From Subtercola sp. (GTDB taxonomy: Bacteria > Actinomycetota > Actinomycetes > Actinomycetales > Microbacteriaceae), in NCBI GenBank assembly GCA_025463765.1, contig JAODBC010000013.1, positions 1-64,000 of the forward strand: a stretch of DNA of 64,000 bases, given 5' to 3'. This document shows, in pieces, positions 8,973 through 19,594 of the stretch. The notes under the pieces were generated by a model. It had not been told where the DNA came from. It made no database searches and worked only from the letters and a program-made list of their open reading frames with translations. A program made the position numbers and the translations under genes. Positions within the stretch are counted from its first letter, which is position 1, and every line of letters starts with the position of its first letter.

Positions 8973-10388
8973 ATGCTGACCGCTCTCGGCGCGGCCGCGA
9001 CTGACACGGGCGGGGTAGTACACCTCGGTCCCGACTTACTGATTCTGGGCATCCTCTTCGTCATCGCCTACATACTCGGGCGCCTCGGCAAGATGATCGG
9101 GCTGCCGGCGATTCCGATCTACATGGTGGTCGGGCTGCTGGCGAGCCCGCACTTCGATCTTTTTCCGCTCGACTTCGACAACAACTCCTACATCGCGCTC
9201 ATCGCAGTGTTCGGGCTCATCATGCTGCTCTTCAGTCTGGGGCTGGAGTTCGACCAAGACGAGTTCTTCTCCAATGCGGGCAAGCTCATCATCTCGGGCG
9301 GCTCGTACATCGCCATCAACATGGTGGCCGGCTTCGCCTTCGGCTTCATGGTGGGCTGGGGCACCCGTGAGGCGCTCATCATCGCGGGCATCACGGCCAC
9401 CTCGTCGAGCGCCATCGTCACCAAGCTGCTCATCGAGCTGAACCGGCTGGCCAACCCCGAGACTCCCATGATTCTGGGTGTCACGGTGGTCGAAGATATC
9501 TTCATCGCCATCTACCTGGCCATCGTGTCGGTGGTGCTGAGTGGTGAGACGGCGATCTGGCCGGTCATCTTGAAGCTCGGAATAGCGTTCTTATTCCTCG
9601 TGGTGATGTTCGCCGTTGCCCGGTTCGGCGGCCGGGTTGTCTCGCGGTTCTTCCGAACGAAAGACGACGAACTCTTCACGATTTTGTTCTTCGGCCTTGC
9701 CATCATGTTCGGCGGCATCGGCGAGATTCTCGGCGTCACCGACGCCATCGGCGCCTTCTTGATCGGTCTTGTGCTGGGCGCGACGCGTTACCGCAACAAG
9801 ATCGAACAAATCGCCATTCCGCTGCGTGACGTGTTCGGCGCCTTCTTCTTCTTGAACTTCGGGCTGAGCCTGAACCCCTCGACGTTTCCCGAGGTCATCT
9901 GGCCTGTGGTCGGCGCCGTCATCATGACGATGGTGTTGAACGCGGGTGCGGGGCAGCTCGTGGCCAAGCTGAACGGCGTCGGGGTGCGTGGCGGTATCAA
10001 CGCCGCCGTGATTCTGCAGAACCGAGGTGAGTTTGCTCTCATCTTGGCGACCCTCGCGCTCGCGGCCGGTCTGGATGAACGAATACAGTCGTTCGCCGGC
10101 CTCTACGTGCTCGTAATGGCGGTGGCCGGCCCCATCATCGCGTCGAATTCCGACAAAATCGCCAACACCCTGCTCGGAACCAAACGCAAGAAGGCCGCCG
10201 CTGCCTCCGCCGCGAAAAAACCTCGCGATGCGATGCGTACCGAAGAGATCGCGCTGGTCGAGGCGGCTACGGCAGGCCTCGAACCCGGCGAGAATCCAGC
10301 TACGCAGGAGTATGTTGATCGGGTTGTGGAGCAGGCGAACAGCCAATCCGACCAAGTCGACCGAGCCTCGAAAGACGACGAGTATTGA
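8973..10388 (+). CDS. khtU: CPA2-family cation:proton antiporter (KhtU/KefB-like)
   Basis: 471 aa with about 12 hydrophobic segments over residues 10-400 (Na_H_Exchanger fold; GLPAIPIYMVVGLLASP, GITATSSSAIVTKLL, DAIGAFLIGLVLGAT, NRGEFALILATLALAAGL). A ~75-residue charged cytoplasmic tail follows, without the TrkA-N domain of KefB/C, consistent with regulation by the separate KhtT upstream. Expected role is K+ (or Na+) efflux in exchange for protons at the membrane, for pH and turgor control. Stop overlaps the next start (TTGA). Confidence 0.9.
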   Translation: MLTALGAAATDTGGVVHLGPDLLILGILFVIAYILGRLGKMIGLPAIPIYMVVGLLASPHFDLFPLDFDNNSYIALIAVFGLIMLLFSLGLEFDQDEFFSNAGKLIISGGSYIAINMVAGFAFGFMVGWGTREALIIAGITATSSSAIVTKLLIELNRLANPETPMILGVTVVEDIFIAIYLAIVSVVLSGETAIWPVILKLGIAFLFLVVMFAVARFGGRVVSRFFRTKDDELFTILFFGLAIMFGGIGEILGVTDAIGAFLIGLVLGATRYRNKIEQIAIPLRDVFGAFFFLNFGLSLNPSTFPEVIWPVVGAVIMTMVLNAGAGQLVAKLNGVGVRGGINAAVILQNRGEFALILATLALAAGLDERIQSFAGLYVLVMAVAGPIIASNSDKIANTLLGTKRKKAAAASAAKKPRDAMRTEEIALVEAATAGLEPGENPATQEYVDRVVEQANSQSDQVDRASKDDEY

Positions 10389-11218
10389 CCATCTTCAGTG
10401 TCATGCGGCGCCCGAAGTGGATCTGGGCGCTCGTTTTCGCTCTGTTCCTCGCGGCGATCTTCGCGGCTCTCGGGCAGTGGCAGCTGTCGCGCGCGGTGAC
10501 GTCGAACGGGCCGAACCCGAACGCGACCACCGAGGTGGTTCAGCAGCTCACTGACATCTCGACCGCCGGGCAGCCGGTGCTCGAGACGCAAGACGGCCAG
10601 ATGGTGACCGTGACCGGCTCGCTGGCGCCCGGCGACCTCTCTCTCGTGTCGTCGCGCCTGAACGGCGGAACGCTCGGTTATTGGGTGATCGGGCGGCTCG
10701 ACCTCGATCATCCAGAAGGTTCGGCTTCGTCGACGAGCGTGGCGGTGGCCCTCGGATGGTCGGCAGAGCAGTCTCAGGCCGAATCCGTCGCCGACCAGCT
10801 CAACGCCGCTGCGTCGTTCCCGACCGACGCGCTCATCGGGCGGTACGTCGGAACCGACGGGCCGGTCGTGGCCGACGCGCAAGGAAAGACGGCCTCGTCG
10901 TACATTCCGTCGACGATGGCGCTCTCGTCGATCATCAACACCTGGAAAGACTTCGACGACACCGCGAACGTCTTCGGCGGCTACATCGTGGCGCACACTC
11001 CGGTCGACGGGCTCACCGCCATCGACTCACCTGTTCCCCAGCGCACCACCGAGCTGAACTGGCTCAACATCTTCTACGCCATCGAGTGGGTCATCTTCGC
11101 CGGATTCGCCGTGTTCTTCTGGTATCGGCTCGTGAAAGACGCCTGGGAACGCGAACAAGAAGAGGCAGAGCTCGAGGAGACGTTCAGCGCCCCCGCATCG
11201 AGCCGAAAGGTAGAATGA
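10385..11218 (+). CDS. SURF1-family cytochrome oxidase biogenesis protein
   Basis: 277 aa. An N-terminal membrane helix (WIWALVFALFLAAIFAALGQWQLSRA) contains the SURF1 signature GQWQLSR. A second helix lies near the C-terminus (WLNIFYAIEWVIFAGFAVFFWYRLVKD), with a ~200-residue outer domain between them. SURF1 proteins assist haem a3 insertion into aa3-type cytochrome c oxidase. The TTG start overlaps the antiporter stop by 4 nt. An ATG six codons later (MRRPKWIW) also fits the family and has no better ribosome site, so the start is uncertain. The last 6 nt contain the -10 box of the next gene. Confidence 0.85.
   Translation: MTIFSVMRRPKWIWALVFALFLAAIFAALGQWQLSRAVTSNGPNPNATTEVVQQLTDISTAGQPVLETQDGQMVTVTGSLAPGDLSLVSSRLNGGTLGYWVIGRLDLDHPEGSASSTSVAVALGWSAEQSQAESVADQLNAAASFPTDALIGRYVGTDGPVVADAQGKTASSYIPSTMALSSIINTWKDFDDTANVFGGYIVAHTPVDGLTAIDSPVPQRTTELNWLNIFYAIEWVIFAGFAVFFWYRLVKDAWEREQEEAELEETFSAPASSRKVE
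11211..11216 (+). promoter_or_regulatory. -10 box inside the SURF1 3' end, for leaderless DUF3817 gene
   Basis: TAGAAT overlaps the SURF1 stop codon region and lies 6 nt before the ATG at 11223, a leaderless arrangement. Confidence 0.6.
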
Positions 11219-11222
11219 CTCC

Positions 11223-11672
11223 ATGCCACTCGAGCCCAAGCTGAAGGACTTTCCGCGCGTTCGCTCGGCCCTGACGTTCTACCAGGTCTGCGCCATCATC
11301 ACCGGTGTGCTGCTGTTGCTGCTGTGCGTCGAGATGATCTTGAAGTACACCCCCATCGGCCTCGAGGTCGAGATGGGAGGCCCGCAGGGCTTTCTGGCGC
11401 TGGTGCCCGACGGCACCGTGACGAGCATCAACCTGAGCACGGGCATCCTCATCGTGCACGGCTGGTTCTACGTGGTGTACCTGTTCTCGTGCTTCCAGCT
11501 CTGGACGCGCATGCGCTGGCGCCTGGGCCGTTTCTTGCTGCTGGCTCTCGGCGGCGTCATACCCTTCTTGTCGTTCTTCGTCGAGACCCGTACTGCCCAC
11601 GAAGTTCGCGGCTACCTCGCCAAGCGCGAGGCGGCTGTCGTCGCCCAACCCGCGGAGGCCGCTCATCAGTAA
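11223..11672 (+). CDS. DUF3817 integral membrane protein
   Basis: 149 aa with three hydrophobic segments ([60 protein letters not shown]), matching the short actinobacterial DUF3817 family that commonly lies next to guaA. The HGWFYVVYL and FVETR motifs are typical of the family. Function unknown. Likely transcribed from its own leaderless promoter as well as by read-through from SURF1. Confidence 0.85.
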   Translation: MPLEPKLKDFPRVRSALTFYQVCAIITGVLLLLLCVEMILKYTPIGLEVEMGGPQGFLALVPDGTVTSINLSTGILIVHGWFYVVYLFSCFQLWTRMRWRLGRFLLLALGGVIPFLSFFVETRTAHEVRGYLAKREAAVVAQPAEAAHQ

Positions 11673-11673
11673 C

Positions 11674-13297
<1,624 letters not shown>

Positions 13298-13313
13298 GCC
13301 GGGCGCAACGGGC

Positions 13314-13919
13314 CTAGTTGCTCCGCACGGGCCGAAAGATGTGCACCGCTTCGCGGATCGCGTAGTACACGATCACGTAACCGGCGACCGGGTCGGCCCA
13401 CCACCAGCCGAAACCGAAATCTAAGACGATTCCGAGCAGCACCGCGAGGGCCAGCACACCGTCTATGAACGTGACACGACCCTCGGTGATGAGCACCTGA
13501 TTGCCCAGAGCTCGCCCGGTACGGGCCTTGCCTGCTGCGAGTGTGAACATCACTGACGCGGTCAGCCCGGTCCACACGATTCCCGCTGCGCTCGGTGAGG
13601 TGTGATGACCGCTCAGCAACGCCACCGATGACTGCACCAGCAGATACGCGGAAAGAACGAGGAACGCAACACCGATGAGGCGCAACGCCAGGCGTTGCCG
13701 GGCCTCACCGGTGCCCGCCAATTCCCAGAGCACCACGGTGCTGGCGCCGATCTCGATCAGGCTGTCCAGGCCGAAGCCCAGCAGCGCCACCGATGACGCA
13801 GCGACCGCGAGCACCGCGAGAACCACTACCCCGACGACGTTCCAACTGAGCGTGATGATTTCGAGCGCACGCCCGCGACGTAACAGCGAAGAAGCTGATG
13901 GCACAGCAGAATCGACCAT
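13314..13919 (-). CDS. Cation transporter, CDF-like membrane domain only
   Basis: 201 aa with about five or six hydrophobic segments and no cytoplasmic C-terminal domain. Helix 2 carries GFGLDSLIEIGAS and helix 5 carries EGRVTFIDGVLALAVL, equivalent to the metal-binding Asp-containing helices of cation diffusion facilitators, and WWADPVAGYVIVYYAIRE matches the end of helix 6. Short CDF-like proteins of this type are annotated as cation transporters; the metal is unknown. Convergent with guaA (17-nt gap). A MarR regulator lies 95 nt upstream on the same strand and may control it. Confidence 0.8.
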   Translation of the reverse strand: MVDSAVPSASSLLRRGRALEIITLSWNVVGVVVLAVLAVAASSVALLGFGLDSLIEIGASTVVLWELAGTGEARQRLALRLIGVAFLVLSAYLLVQSSVALLSGHHTSPSAAGIVWTGLTASVMFTLAAGKARTGRALGNQVLITEGRVTFIDGVLALAVLLGIVLDFGFGWWWADPVAGYVIVYYAIREAVHIFRPVRSN

Positions 13920-14014
13920 GTTCGATTCTCGCAGCCCTCGGTTCGCTTCGTGGTGGCCTGAGAACCCTCCCCGCAGACTCAGGGCGATTCAGTTTCGGCT
14001 CACGCGGAGGCTGC

Positions 14015-14506
14015 TCACAGGGGGTGCGCTGTTTGCGATCCGGCGAGGCCGTCTTCGAGTTCGTAACCGAACGATCCTGCAAGCTTGTAGAGCATCCCGG
14101 TAAGCATGTCGGCGTCGTCGCGGGTCAGCTGACCGGCGACCGCCGCGACCCGGCCGCGGAAGTCGTCATAGATCTCTGCCATCAGAAGCTCACCAGAGCG
14201 GGTCAGCTCAAGGACAACAGCGCGGCGGTCACTCGGGTGGGTCACCCTTCGGATCAGGTCACGCTCGACGAGCCGGTCGGAAATGGCCGTTACAGCACCC
14301 GTGGTCAGGTTCAGTGACGACGCCAAAACGGTCGGCGCCGTCTGGTGCTGTTCCGCGACGCGCGCCAAAAACCGAAGCTCTGACAACGTCAGCCCCGAAT
14401 CGGTCAACAGCTTGTGCCGGTGCTGATCCAGCGCACGAAGGAAGACAAGGGCCGAGGCGGGCACCCCGTCGACTGACCCAAGCGCACCGGTTTGACCAAA
14501 CACCAC
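14015..14506 (-). CDS. MarR-family transcriptional regulator
   Basis: 163 aa winged-helix regulator: LTLSELRFLARVAEQ, then recognition helix region VLASSLNLTTGAVTAISDRLVERDLIRRVTHPSDRRAVVLELT, with the wing motif DRR that defines MarR proteins. GTG start. Its promoter region has two GAATTC words one base apart (14529-14541) overlapping a TAGAAT -10 box, a plausible autoregulatory site. The transporter gene downstream on the same strand is the likely co-regulated target. Confidence 0.88.
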   Translation of the reverse strand: MVFGQTGALGSVDGVPASALVFLRALDQHRHKLLTDSGLTLSELRFLARVAEQHQTAPTVLASSLNLTTGAVTAISDRLVERDLIRRVTHPSDRRAVVLELTRSGELLMAEIYDDFRGRVAAVAGQLTRDDADMLTGMLYKLAGSFGYELEDGLAGSQTAHPL

Positions 14507-14528
14507 TTTCCCCCACCGAAACGCGTTC

Positions 14529-14542
14529 GAATTCAGAATTCT
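14529..14542 (-). promoter_or_regulatory. Promoter and possible operator of the MarR gene
   Basis: Two GAATTC palindromes at 14529-14534 and 14536-14541. On the minus strand TAGAAT (14542-14537) is a good -10 box about 30 nt upstream of the GTG. Regulator binding here is inference. Confidence 0.5.
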
Positions 14543-14723
14543 AGCTTTGCCGACAGCCGTGTCAAGCCCCGTTTAAGCCAGACGTCAAACTGTTCAGAGT
14601 CTAAGCTATCCGGTTTAGATTTGCCTGAGCGCAGACGGGTTGAGCGCACAGAGGCGAACGAAGGCCCACCTCTGCACATACCGGTGGAGCCTCCCGTCCC
14701 ACCCGAACGAGGAGGCTTCATCG

Positions 14724-15011
14724 ATGAGCACATACCGTCTGACGGTGAACGGAACCAAGTACTATCTGACGCCAGACGACGACGTCACCGCCGTCAAAAC
14801 GGCTCTACTCACTGCCGTCAGCAGCGGCGGCGGGTTCATCGACCTCGTCAACACCGCACGTGTCAAGGTCGCGCTCCTGATCACCGCGAACAGTACCGTG
14901 CAGATCGAAGAATTCGACAACATCGACGACATCGACGAACTCTGGCAGCAGCCCCCTGCGTCTACCATGTTCAACTTCGACGACTGGGAAATCACGATCG
15001 CAGATTCCTAA
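14724..15011 (+). CDS. Small unknown protein, 95 aa
   Basis: ATG with a GGAGG site 10 nt upstream. Sequence STYRLTVNGTKYYLTPDDDVTAVKTALLTAVSSGGGFIDL is well-formed, with alternating strands and one helix, no membrane segment, and an acidic C-terminal half (IEEFDNIDDIDELW). A TAAGCT hexamer near 14602 could be its -10 box. I do not recognise a family; small proteins with this N-terminal YRLTVNGTKYYL pattern suggest a compact beta-alpha-beta fold. It stands between the MarR and TetR regulators with no obvious partner. Confidence 0.75.
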   Translation: MSTYRLTVNGTKYYLTPDDDVTAVKTALLTAVSSGGGFIDLVNTARVKVALLITANSTVQIEEFDNIDDIDELWQQPPASTMFNFDDWEITIADS

Positions 15012-15034
15012 GACGTGCTCGCGCGCCGAAGTGT

Positions 15035-15050
15035 GAGTGAGCGCTCACTC
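15035..15050. promoter_or_regulatory. TetR operator, perfect 16-bp palindrome
   Basis: GAGTGAGCGCTCACTC is a perfect palindrome ending 3 nt upstream of the TACACT -10 box (15054-15059), in the -35/spacer region. A TetR bound here would block RNA polymerase. It is therefore the likely autoregulatory operator of the TetR-ABC operon. Confidence 0.8.
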
Positions 15051-15066
15051 AGCTACACTCGAGCGC

Positions 15067-15744
15067 ATGAGTGCGACAGACGCGACAGAGGTACGCAGCG
15101 GGCGGGCGAGCCCGATGGCGGTGGAGGATCGCCGGGCATCCATCATCGCCGCCGTCACACCGTTGCTCATCGAGCACGGACGACAAGTCACCAGCGCACA
15201 GATCGCGGCAGCGGCGGGCATCGCCGAGGGAACCATCTTTCGGGCGTTCGGCGACAAAGAGAAGCTCATCGACGCGGCGATCGCGGCGCACCTCGACCCC
15301 GAGCCGTTTCGAGAGGACATGCGAGCCATCGATCGTACGCTGCCGCTCGAGGTGAAAGTGCACCGGCTCATCGAGCTGATGCGCGAGCGCTTCGTCACCG
15401 TGTTCCAGATGATGAACTCGCTCGGGCTCGCCGGGCAACGACCCCAGCACAGCGCGCAGAGCGACTTCGTGCGCCGCATCGCCGACCTGCTCGACGGTGA
15501 AGAGCAACAGCTGCGGTTCCCGGCCGACCGCATCGCCCAGCTCATCCGCATGGTGGCGCTGTCTGCATCTCTGCCGCACGTCATCGGCGACTCGCCGATC
15601 GACAACGACACCCTGACCGACTTCGTACTGCACGGCATCAGCGCGAACCCGCCGACGGCTACGCGCTCACGTCTCGGCGACGCCACTGTCGGTGGCGTGC
15701 GCGATAATAAACGAGAAGAACTCAGGAAAGAAGGCACGGAATGA
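15067..15744 (+). CDS. TetR-family regulator of the adjacent ABC exporter
   Basis: 225 aa. N-terminal helix-turn-helix (about residues 20-68): RRASIIAAVTPLLIEHG, then SAQIAAAAGIAEGTIFRAFGDKEKLIDAAIAAH, standard TetR. The ligand-binding C-terminal domain is not classifiable. The ATG at 15067 lies 7 nt after a TACACT -10 box, so the mRNA is probably leaderless; a GTG ten codons upstream would lie inside the operator and is rejected. The stop overlaps the ABC gene start (ATGA), so repressor and pump are made together, typical of drug-responsive pumps. Confidence 0.9.
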   Translation: MSATDATEVRSGRASPMAVEDRRASIIAAVTPLLIEHGRQVTSAQIAAAAGIAEGTIFRAFGDKEKLIDAAIAAHLDPEPFREDMRAIDRTLPLEVKVHRLIELMRERFVTVFQMMNSLGLAGQRPQHSAQSDFVRRIADLLDGEEQQLRFPADRIAQLIRMVALSASLPHVIGDSPIDNDTLTDFVLHGISANPPTATRSRLGDATVGGVRDNKREELRKEGTE

Positions 15745-17477
15745 AACTCGTCCGGCTCATCGGCTCGTACATCAGGCCGCACTGGCGGCTCGTCGTCGGC
15801 GTCATCGTCTTTCAGCTGGCGCAGGCCATCGCCTCGCTCTACCTGCCCACGCTGAACGCCGACATCATCGACAACGGAGTTGCCACGGGTAACACCGGCT
15901 ACATTCTGAGCATCGGCGGCCTCATGCTCATGATCACCCTCGCCCAGGTGATCTGCGCGATCATCGCGGTGTACTTCGGCGCGAAACTGGCGATGGCCCT
16001 CGGGCGCGACCTTCGTCTCTCGGTGTTCACCCGGGTGGGCGAGTTCTCCGAGCGAGAGGTGTCGCATTTCGGGGCGCCGTCGCTCATCACCCGCACCACG
16101 AACGATGTGCAGCAGGTGCAGATGCTCGTGCTGCTGACCTGCACGCTTCTGGTCAGCGCGCCGATTCTGGCGATCGGCGGCATCGTCATGGCGTTGTCAC
16201 TCGACGTGCAGCTCTCGGCCATCATCGCCGTTGCTGTTCCCGTGTTGCTCATTGTTCTGGGGCTGATCATCGTGCGCATGGTGCCGCTGTTCCGGCTGAT
16301 GCAGCGGCGCATCGACAAGGTGAACGGTGTTCTGCGCGAGCAGTTGACGGGCATCCGCGTCGTGCGTGCATTCGTGCGTGAGCGCATCGAGACCGAGCGT
16401 TTCGCGGTAGCCAACCGCGACGTCACCGACACCGCGCTGAGGGCAGGGCGGCTGTTCGCGCTGATGTTCCCGATCGTACTGCTCGTGATGAACGTCTCGA
16501 GTGTTGCGGTGCTCTGGTTCGGGGCCTTCCAAATCGACAACGGGGCCATTCAGATCGGCACCCTGACTGCGTTCTTGACCTATCTCGTGCAGATTCTGAT
16601 GGCGGTCATGATGGCGACCTTCATGGCGATTCTGATTCCGCGGGCATCCGTCTGCGCCGACCGCATCACCGAGGTGCTGCAGACGCCGCCGTCGGTCGTC
16701 ATGCCTGCCGCAGGCGTCACCGAACTCAGCGAGCACGGTTTGATCGAGCTCGACGACGCGAGCTTCGCCTACCCGGGCGCGGCCGAGCCGGTGCTGCGCA
16801 ACCTGACCTTTGTCGCCGAGCCGGGCAAGACCACCGCCATCATCGGCAGCACGGGGTCGGGCAAGACCACGCTGGTCAACCTGCTTCCGCGCCTGTTCGA
16901 TGCGACGGCCGGTGAGGTTCGAATCGACGGGGTGAACGTGAAAGACCTCGACCCTGATGTGCTGTGGGGCCGCATCGGTCTCGTGCCGCAGAAACCGTAC
17001 CTGTTCTCGGGATCAATCGCGAGCAACCTGCGCTACGGCAAGCCCGACGCCACCGACGACGAACTGTGGCACGCGCTCGAAACCGCGCAAGCGCGCGACT
17101 TCGTGTCTGAGATGACCGAGGGCCTCGAAGCGCCCATCGCTCAGGGCGGAACGAACGTGTCGGGCGGTCAGCGCCAGCGTCTCGCCATCGCGCGGGCCCT
17201 CGTCAAGCGGCCAGAGATCTACGTGTTCGACGACTCGTTCTCGGCGCTCGACCTGGCGACCGATGCCCGGCTCAGGCGCGCGCTTCGAAGAGACGTCAGC
17301 GGCGCGACCATGGTGGTGGTGGCGCAGCGCGTCTCGACGATCATCGATGCCGACCAGATTCTCGTGCTCGAAGACGGCATCATCGTCGGCCGCGGTACCC
17401 ACAGCGAACTGCTCGAATCGAGCGAGACGTACCGCGAGATCGTGGAATCGCAGATGACGGCGGAGGAGGCAGCATGA
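15741..17477 (+). CDS. ABC exporter half-transporter with degenerate Walker B (heterodimer subunit 1)
   Basis: 578 aa: six-helix transmembrane domain (about 1-310) and nucleotide-binding domain. Walker A GSTGSGKT at 369-376 and canonical signature VSGGQ at 473-477. Walker B is FDDS, with Asp498 where the catalytic Glu should be. Loss of the Glu here plus the altered signature in the next protein is the pattern of heterodimeric exporters (BmrCD, TmrAB, TM287/288), with one degenerate and one working ATP site. It overlaps the TetR stop and the next start by 4 nt each. Likely drug or lipid-like substrate export; substrate unknown. Confidence 0.92.
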   Translation: MKLVRLIGSYIRPHWRLVVGVIVFQLAQAIASLYLPTLNADIIDNGVATGNTGYILSIGGLMLMITLAQVICAIIAVYFGAKLAMALGRDLRLSVFTRVGEFSEREVSHFGAPSLITRTTNDVQQVQMLVLLTCTLLVSAPILAIGGIVMALSLDVQLSAIIAVAVPVLLIVLGLIIVRMVPLFRLMQRRIDKVNGVLREQLTGIRVVRAFVRERIETERFAVANRDVTDTALRAGRLFALMFPIVLLVMNVSSVAVLWFGAFQIDNGAIQIGTLTAFLTYLVQILMAVMMATFMAILIPRASVCADRITEVLQTPPSVVMPAAGVTELSEHGLIELDDASFAYPGAAEPVLRNLTFVAEPGKTTAIIGSTGSGKTTLVNLLPRLFDATAGEVRIDGVNVKDLDPDVLWGRIGLVPQKPYLFSGSIASNLRYGKPDATDDELWHALETAQARDFVSEMTEGLEAPIAQGGTNVSGGQRQRLAIARALVKRPEIYVFDDSFSALDLATDARLRRALRRDVSGATMVVVAQRVSTIIDADQILVLEDGIIVGRGTHSELLESSETYREIVESQMTAEEAA

Positions 17478-19459
17478 GCGACGAGGCACAGCCCATCGAG
17501 AAGGCGCCGGCCGTTCCGCGGCAGCCCGCGCGCCGCGGCCCGGGCGGGGGAGGCGGGCCGTTCGGCGGCGCCGGCATGCCCGCCGAGAAGTCCAAGGCCT
17601 TCGTCCCCAGCGCCAAGCGACTCGCGGGCCGGCTGCGGCCCGAACGCATCCTCATCGCCCTGATCACGTTGCTTGCTGTCGTGAGTGTGACGCTGTCTGT
17701 GCTCGGGCCGAAGATGCTCGGAAATGCCACGAACGTGATCTTCGCGGGCATCCTGTCTGAACAGTTTCCGGCCGGAACCACGCAGGCCCAGGCCATCGCC
17801 GGCCTCGATGCCGCCGGCCAGTCGCAGCAGGCCGACCTGCTCAAGAGCGTGACGTTCACGCCGGGGCAGGGCATCGACTTCACGCAACTCGGCATGATTC
17901 TGCTCACCGTGCTGGCGATCTACGTCTTCGCGTCGGTGTTCAGCTGGATGCAGTCGTACCTGCTCAACGGCGTTGTGCAGCGCACGGTGTACCGCCTGCG
18001 CGAAGACGTCGAAGAGAAGATCAACCGGCTGCCGTTGGGCTACTTCGACCGCATGCCGCGCGGTGAGCTGCTCAGCCGGGTCACGAACGACATCGACAAC
18101 ATCTCGCAGAGCCTGCAGCAGTCGCTCTCGCAGATCATGACGTCGCTGCTCACGGTGATCGGCGTCATCACGATGATGTTCATCATCTCGCCGCTGCTCG
18201 CGCTGATCGCGCTGGTCACGATTCCGCTCACCCTGCTCATCACCACTGTCGTGGCGAAGCGCTCGCAGAAGCTCTTCGTCGCTCAGTGGAAGCACACCGG
18301 CGAACTGAACGCGCGAATCGAAGAAGGCTACAGCGGCCACGCGCTCGTGAAGGTGTTCGGCCGTCACCGCGAGATCAACGAGGTCTTTCGGCAGAAGAAC
18401 GACGAGCTCTACCAGGCGAGCTTCGGAGCCCAGTTCGTCTCTGGCATCATCATGCCGTCGATGATGTTCATCGGAAACCTCGTCTATGTCGCCATCGCGG
18501 TGGTGGGCGGGTTGATGGTGGCGAGCGGGTCGCTCAGTCTCGGTGACGTGCAGGCGTTCATCCAGTACTCGCGTCAGTTCACCCAGCCGCTCACCCAACT
18601 GGGTTCGATGGCCAACGTGCTGCAGTCGGGTGTGGCTTCTGCCGAGCGGGTGTTCGAGCTGCTCGACGCCGACGACCAGAGCCCCGATCCGGTGCCCGCG
18701 GCGACCCCGTCGAGCGACGAGGGCCGACTCGTGTTCGAGAACGTGTCGTTCAGCTACAGCCCCGACAAGCCGCTCATCGAGAACCTCTCGCTGACGGCGC
18801 TGCCGGGTCAGACGGTGGCGATCGTGGGGCCGACCGGTGCAGGCAAGACCACGCTCGTGAACCTCATCATGCGGTTCTATGAGCTCGACGGCGGGCGAAT
18901 CACGCTCGACGGCACCGATATCGCCACGATGACTCGAGATGATCTGCGGGGTCGCACCGGAATGGTGCTGCAAGACACCTGGCTGTTCGGCGGTACGATC
19001 CACGACAACATCGCGTACGGAAACCTTGACGCGACAGAAGAAGAGATTCTCGCGGCAGCCCAGGCGACCTACGTCGACCGGTTCGTGCACTCGCTGCCCG
19101 ACGGCTACGACACGGTGCTGAATGACGAGGCCGACAACGTCTCGGCTGGCGAGAAGCAGCTCATCACCATCGCCCGGGCTTTCTTGGCGAAGCCTTCGGT
19201 GCTGATTCTCGACGAGGCCACGTCGTCGGTCGACACCCGAACTGAGGTGCTGGTGCAGCGCGCCATGTCGGCGCTGCGGGCCGACCGCACGAGCTTCGTG
19301 ATCGCGCATCGTCTCTCGACGATTCGGGATGCCCACCTCATCCTCGTGATGGAGGCCGGCCATATCGTCGAGCAGGGCACGCACGAGTCGCTGCTCGCCG
19401 CCGACGGTGCCTACGCCAACCTCTATAACGCCCAGTTCGCGGCGGCCATCACCGACTGA
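17474..19459 (+). CDS. ABC exporter half-transporter with canonical Walker B (heterodimer subunit 2)
   Basis: 661 aa. A Gly/Pro-rich cytoplasmic extension (~50 residues) precedes the six-helix domain, and an extra ~50-residue outer loop follows helix 1. Walker A GPTGAGKT at 452-459. The signature is VSAGE at 556-560 instead of LSGGQ. Walker B LILDEA has catalytic Glu581, then the H-loop AHRLSTI. It complements subunit 1: the working ATP site uses this Walker B and the partner's VSGGQ signature. ATGA coupling with the partner. Confidence 0.92.
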   Translation: MSDEAQPIEKAPAVPRQPARRGPGGGGGPFGGAGMPAEKSKAFVPSAKRLAGRLRPERILIALITLLAVVSVTLSVLGPKMLGNATNVIFAGILSEQFPAGTTQAQAIAGLDAAGQSQQADLLKSVTFTPGQGIDFTQLGMILLTVLAIYVFASVFSWMQSYLLNGVVQRTVYRLREDVEEKINRLPLGYFDRMPRGELLSRVTNDIDNISQSLQQSLSQIMTSLLTVIGVITMMFIISPLLALIALVTIPLTLLITTVVAKRSQKLFVAQWKHTGELNARIEEGYSGHALVKVFGRHREINEVFRQKNDELYQASFGAQFVSGIIMPSMMFIGNLVYVAIAVVGGLMVASGSLSLGDVQAFIQYSRQFTQPLTQLGSMANVLQSGVASAERVFELLDADDQSPDPVPAATPSSDEGRLVFENVSFSYSPDKPLIENLSLTALPGQTVAIVGPTGAGKTTLVNLIMRFYELDGGRITLDGTDIATMTRDDLRGRTGMVLQDTWLFGGTIHDNIAYGNLDATEEEILAAAQATYVDRFVHSLPDGYDTVLNDEADNVSAGEKQLITIARAFLAKPSVLILDEATSSVDTRTEVLVQRAMSALRADRTSFVIAHRLSTIRDAHLILVMEAGHIVEQGTHESLLAADGAYANLYNAQFAAAITD

Positions 19460-19594
19460 TCGGCCCCGCACCCGCCCGCCCGCCGGGGCGCCCGCGACTT
19501 GGGGAGACTTTTTGCGACGTTGGTAGCGGCCATTACTTCAATACGATCGGCCAGTCGCACTGTGCGCCGCAGCGGCGGCGGCGCACCAACAAAC

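Noticed and set aside
17219-19471. 750-codon open frame antisense to the ABC exporter subunit 2
   Set aside because: Low-complexity Arg/His/Glu-rich shadow with no ribosome site; the sense strand has full ABC motifs.
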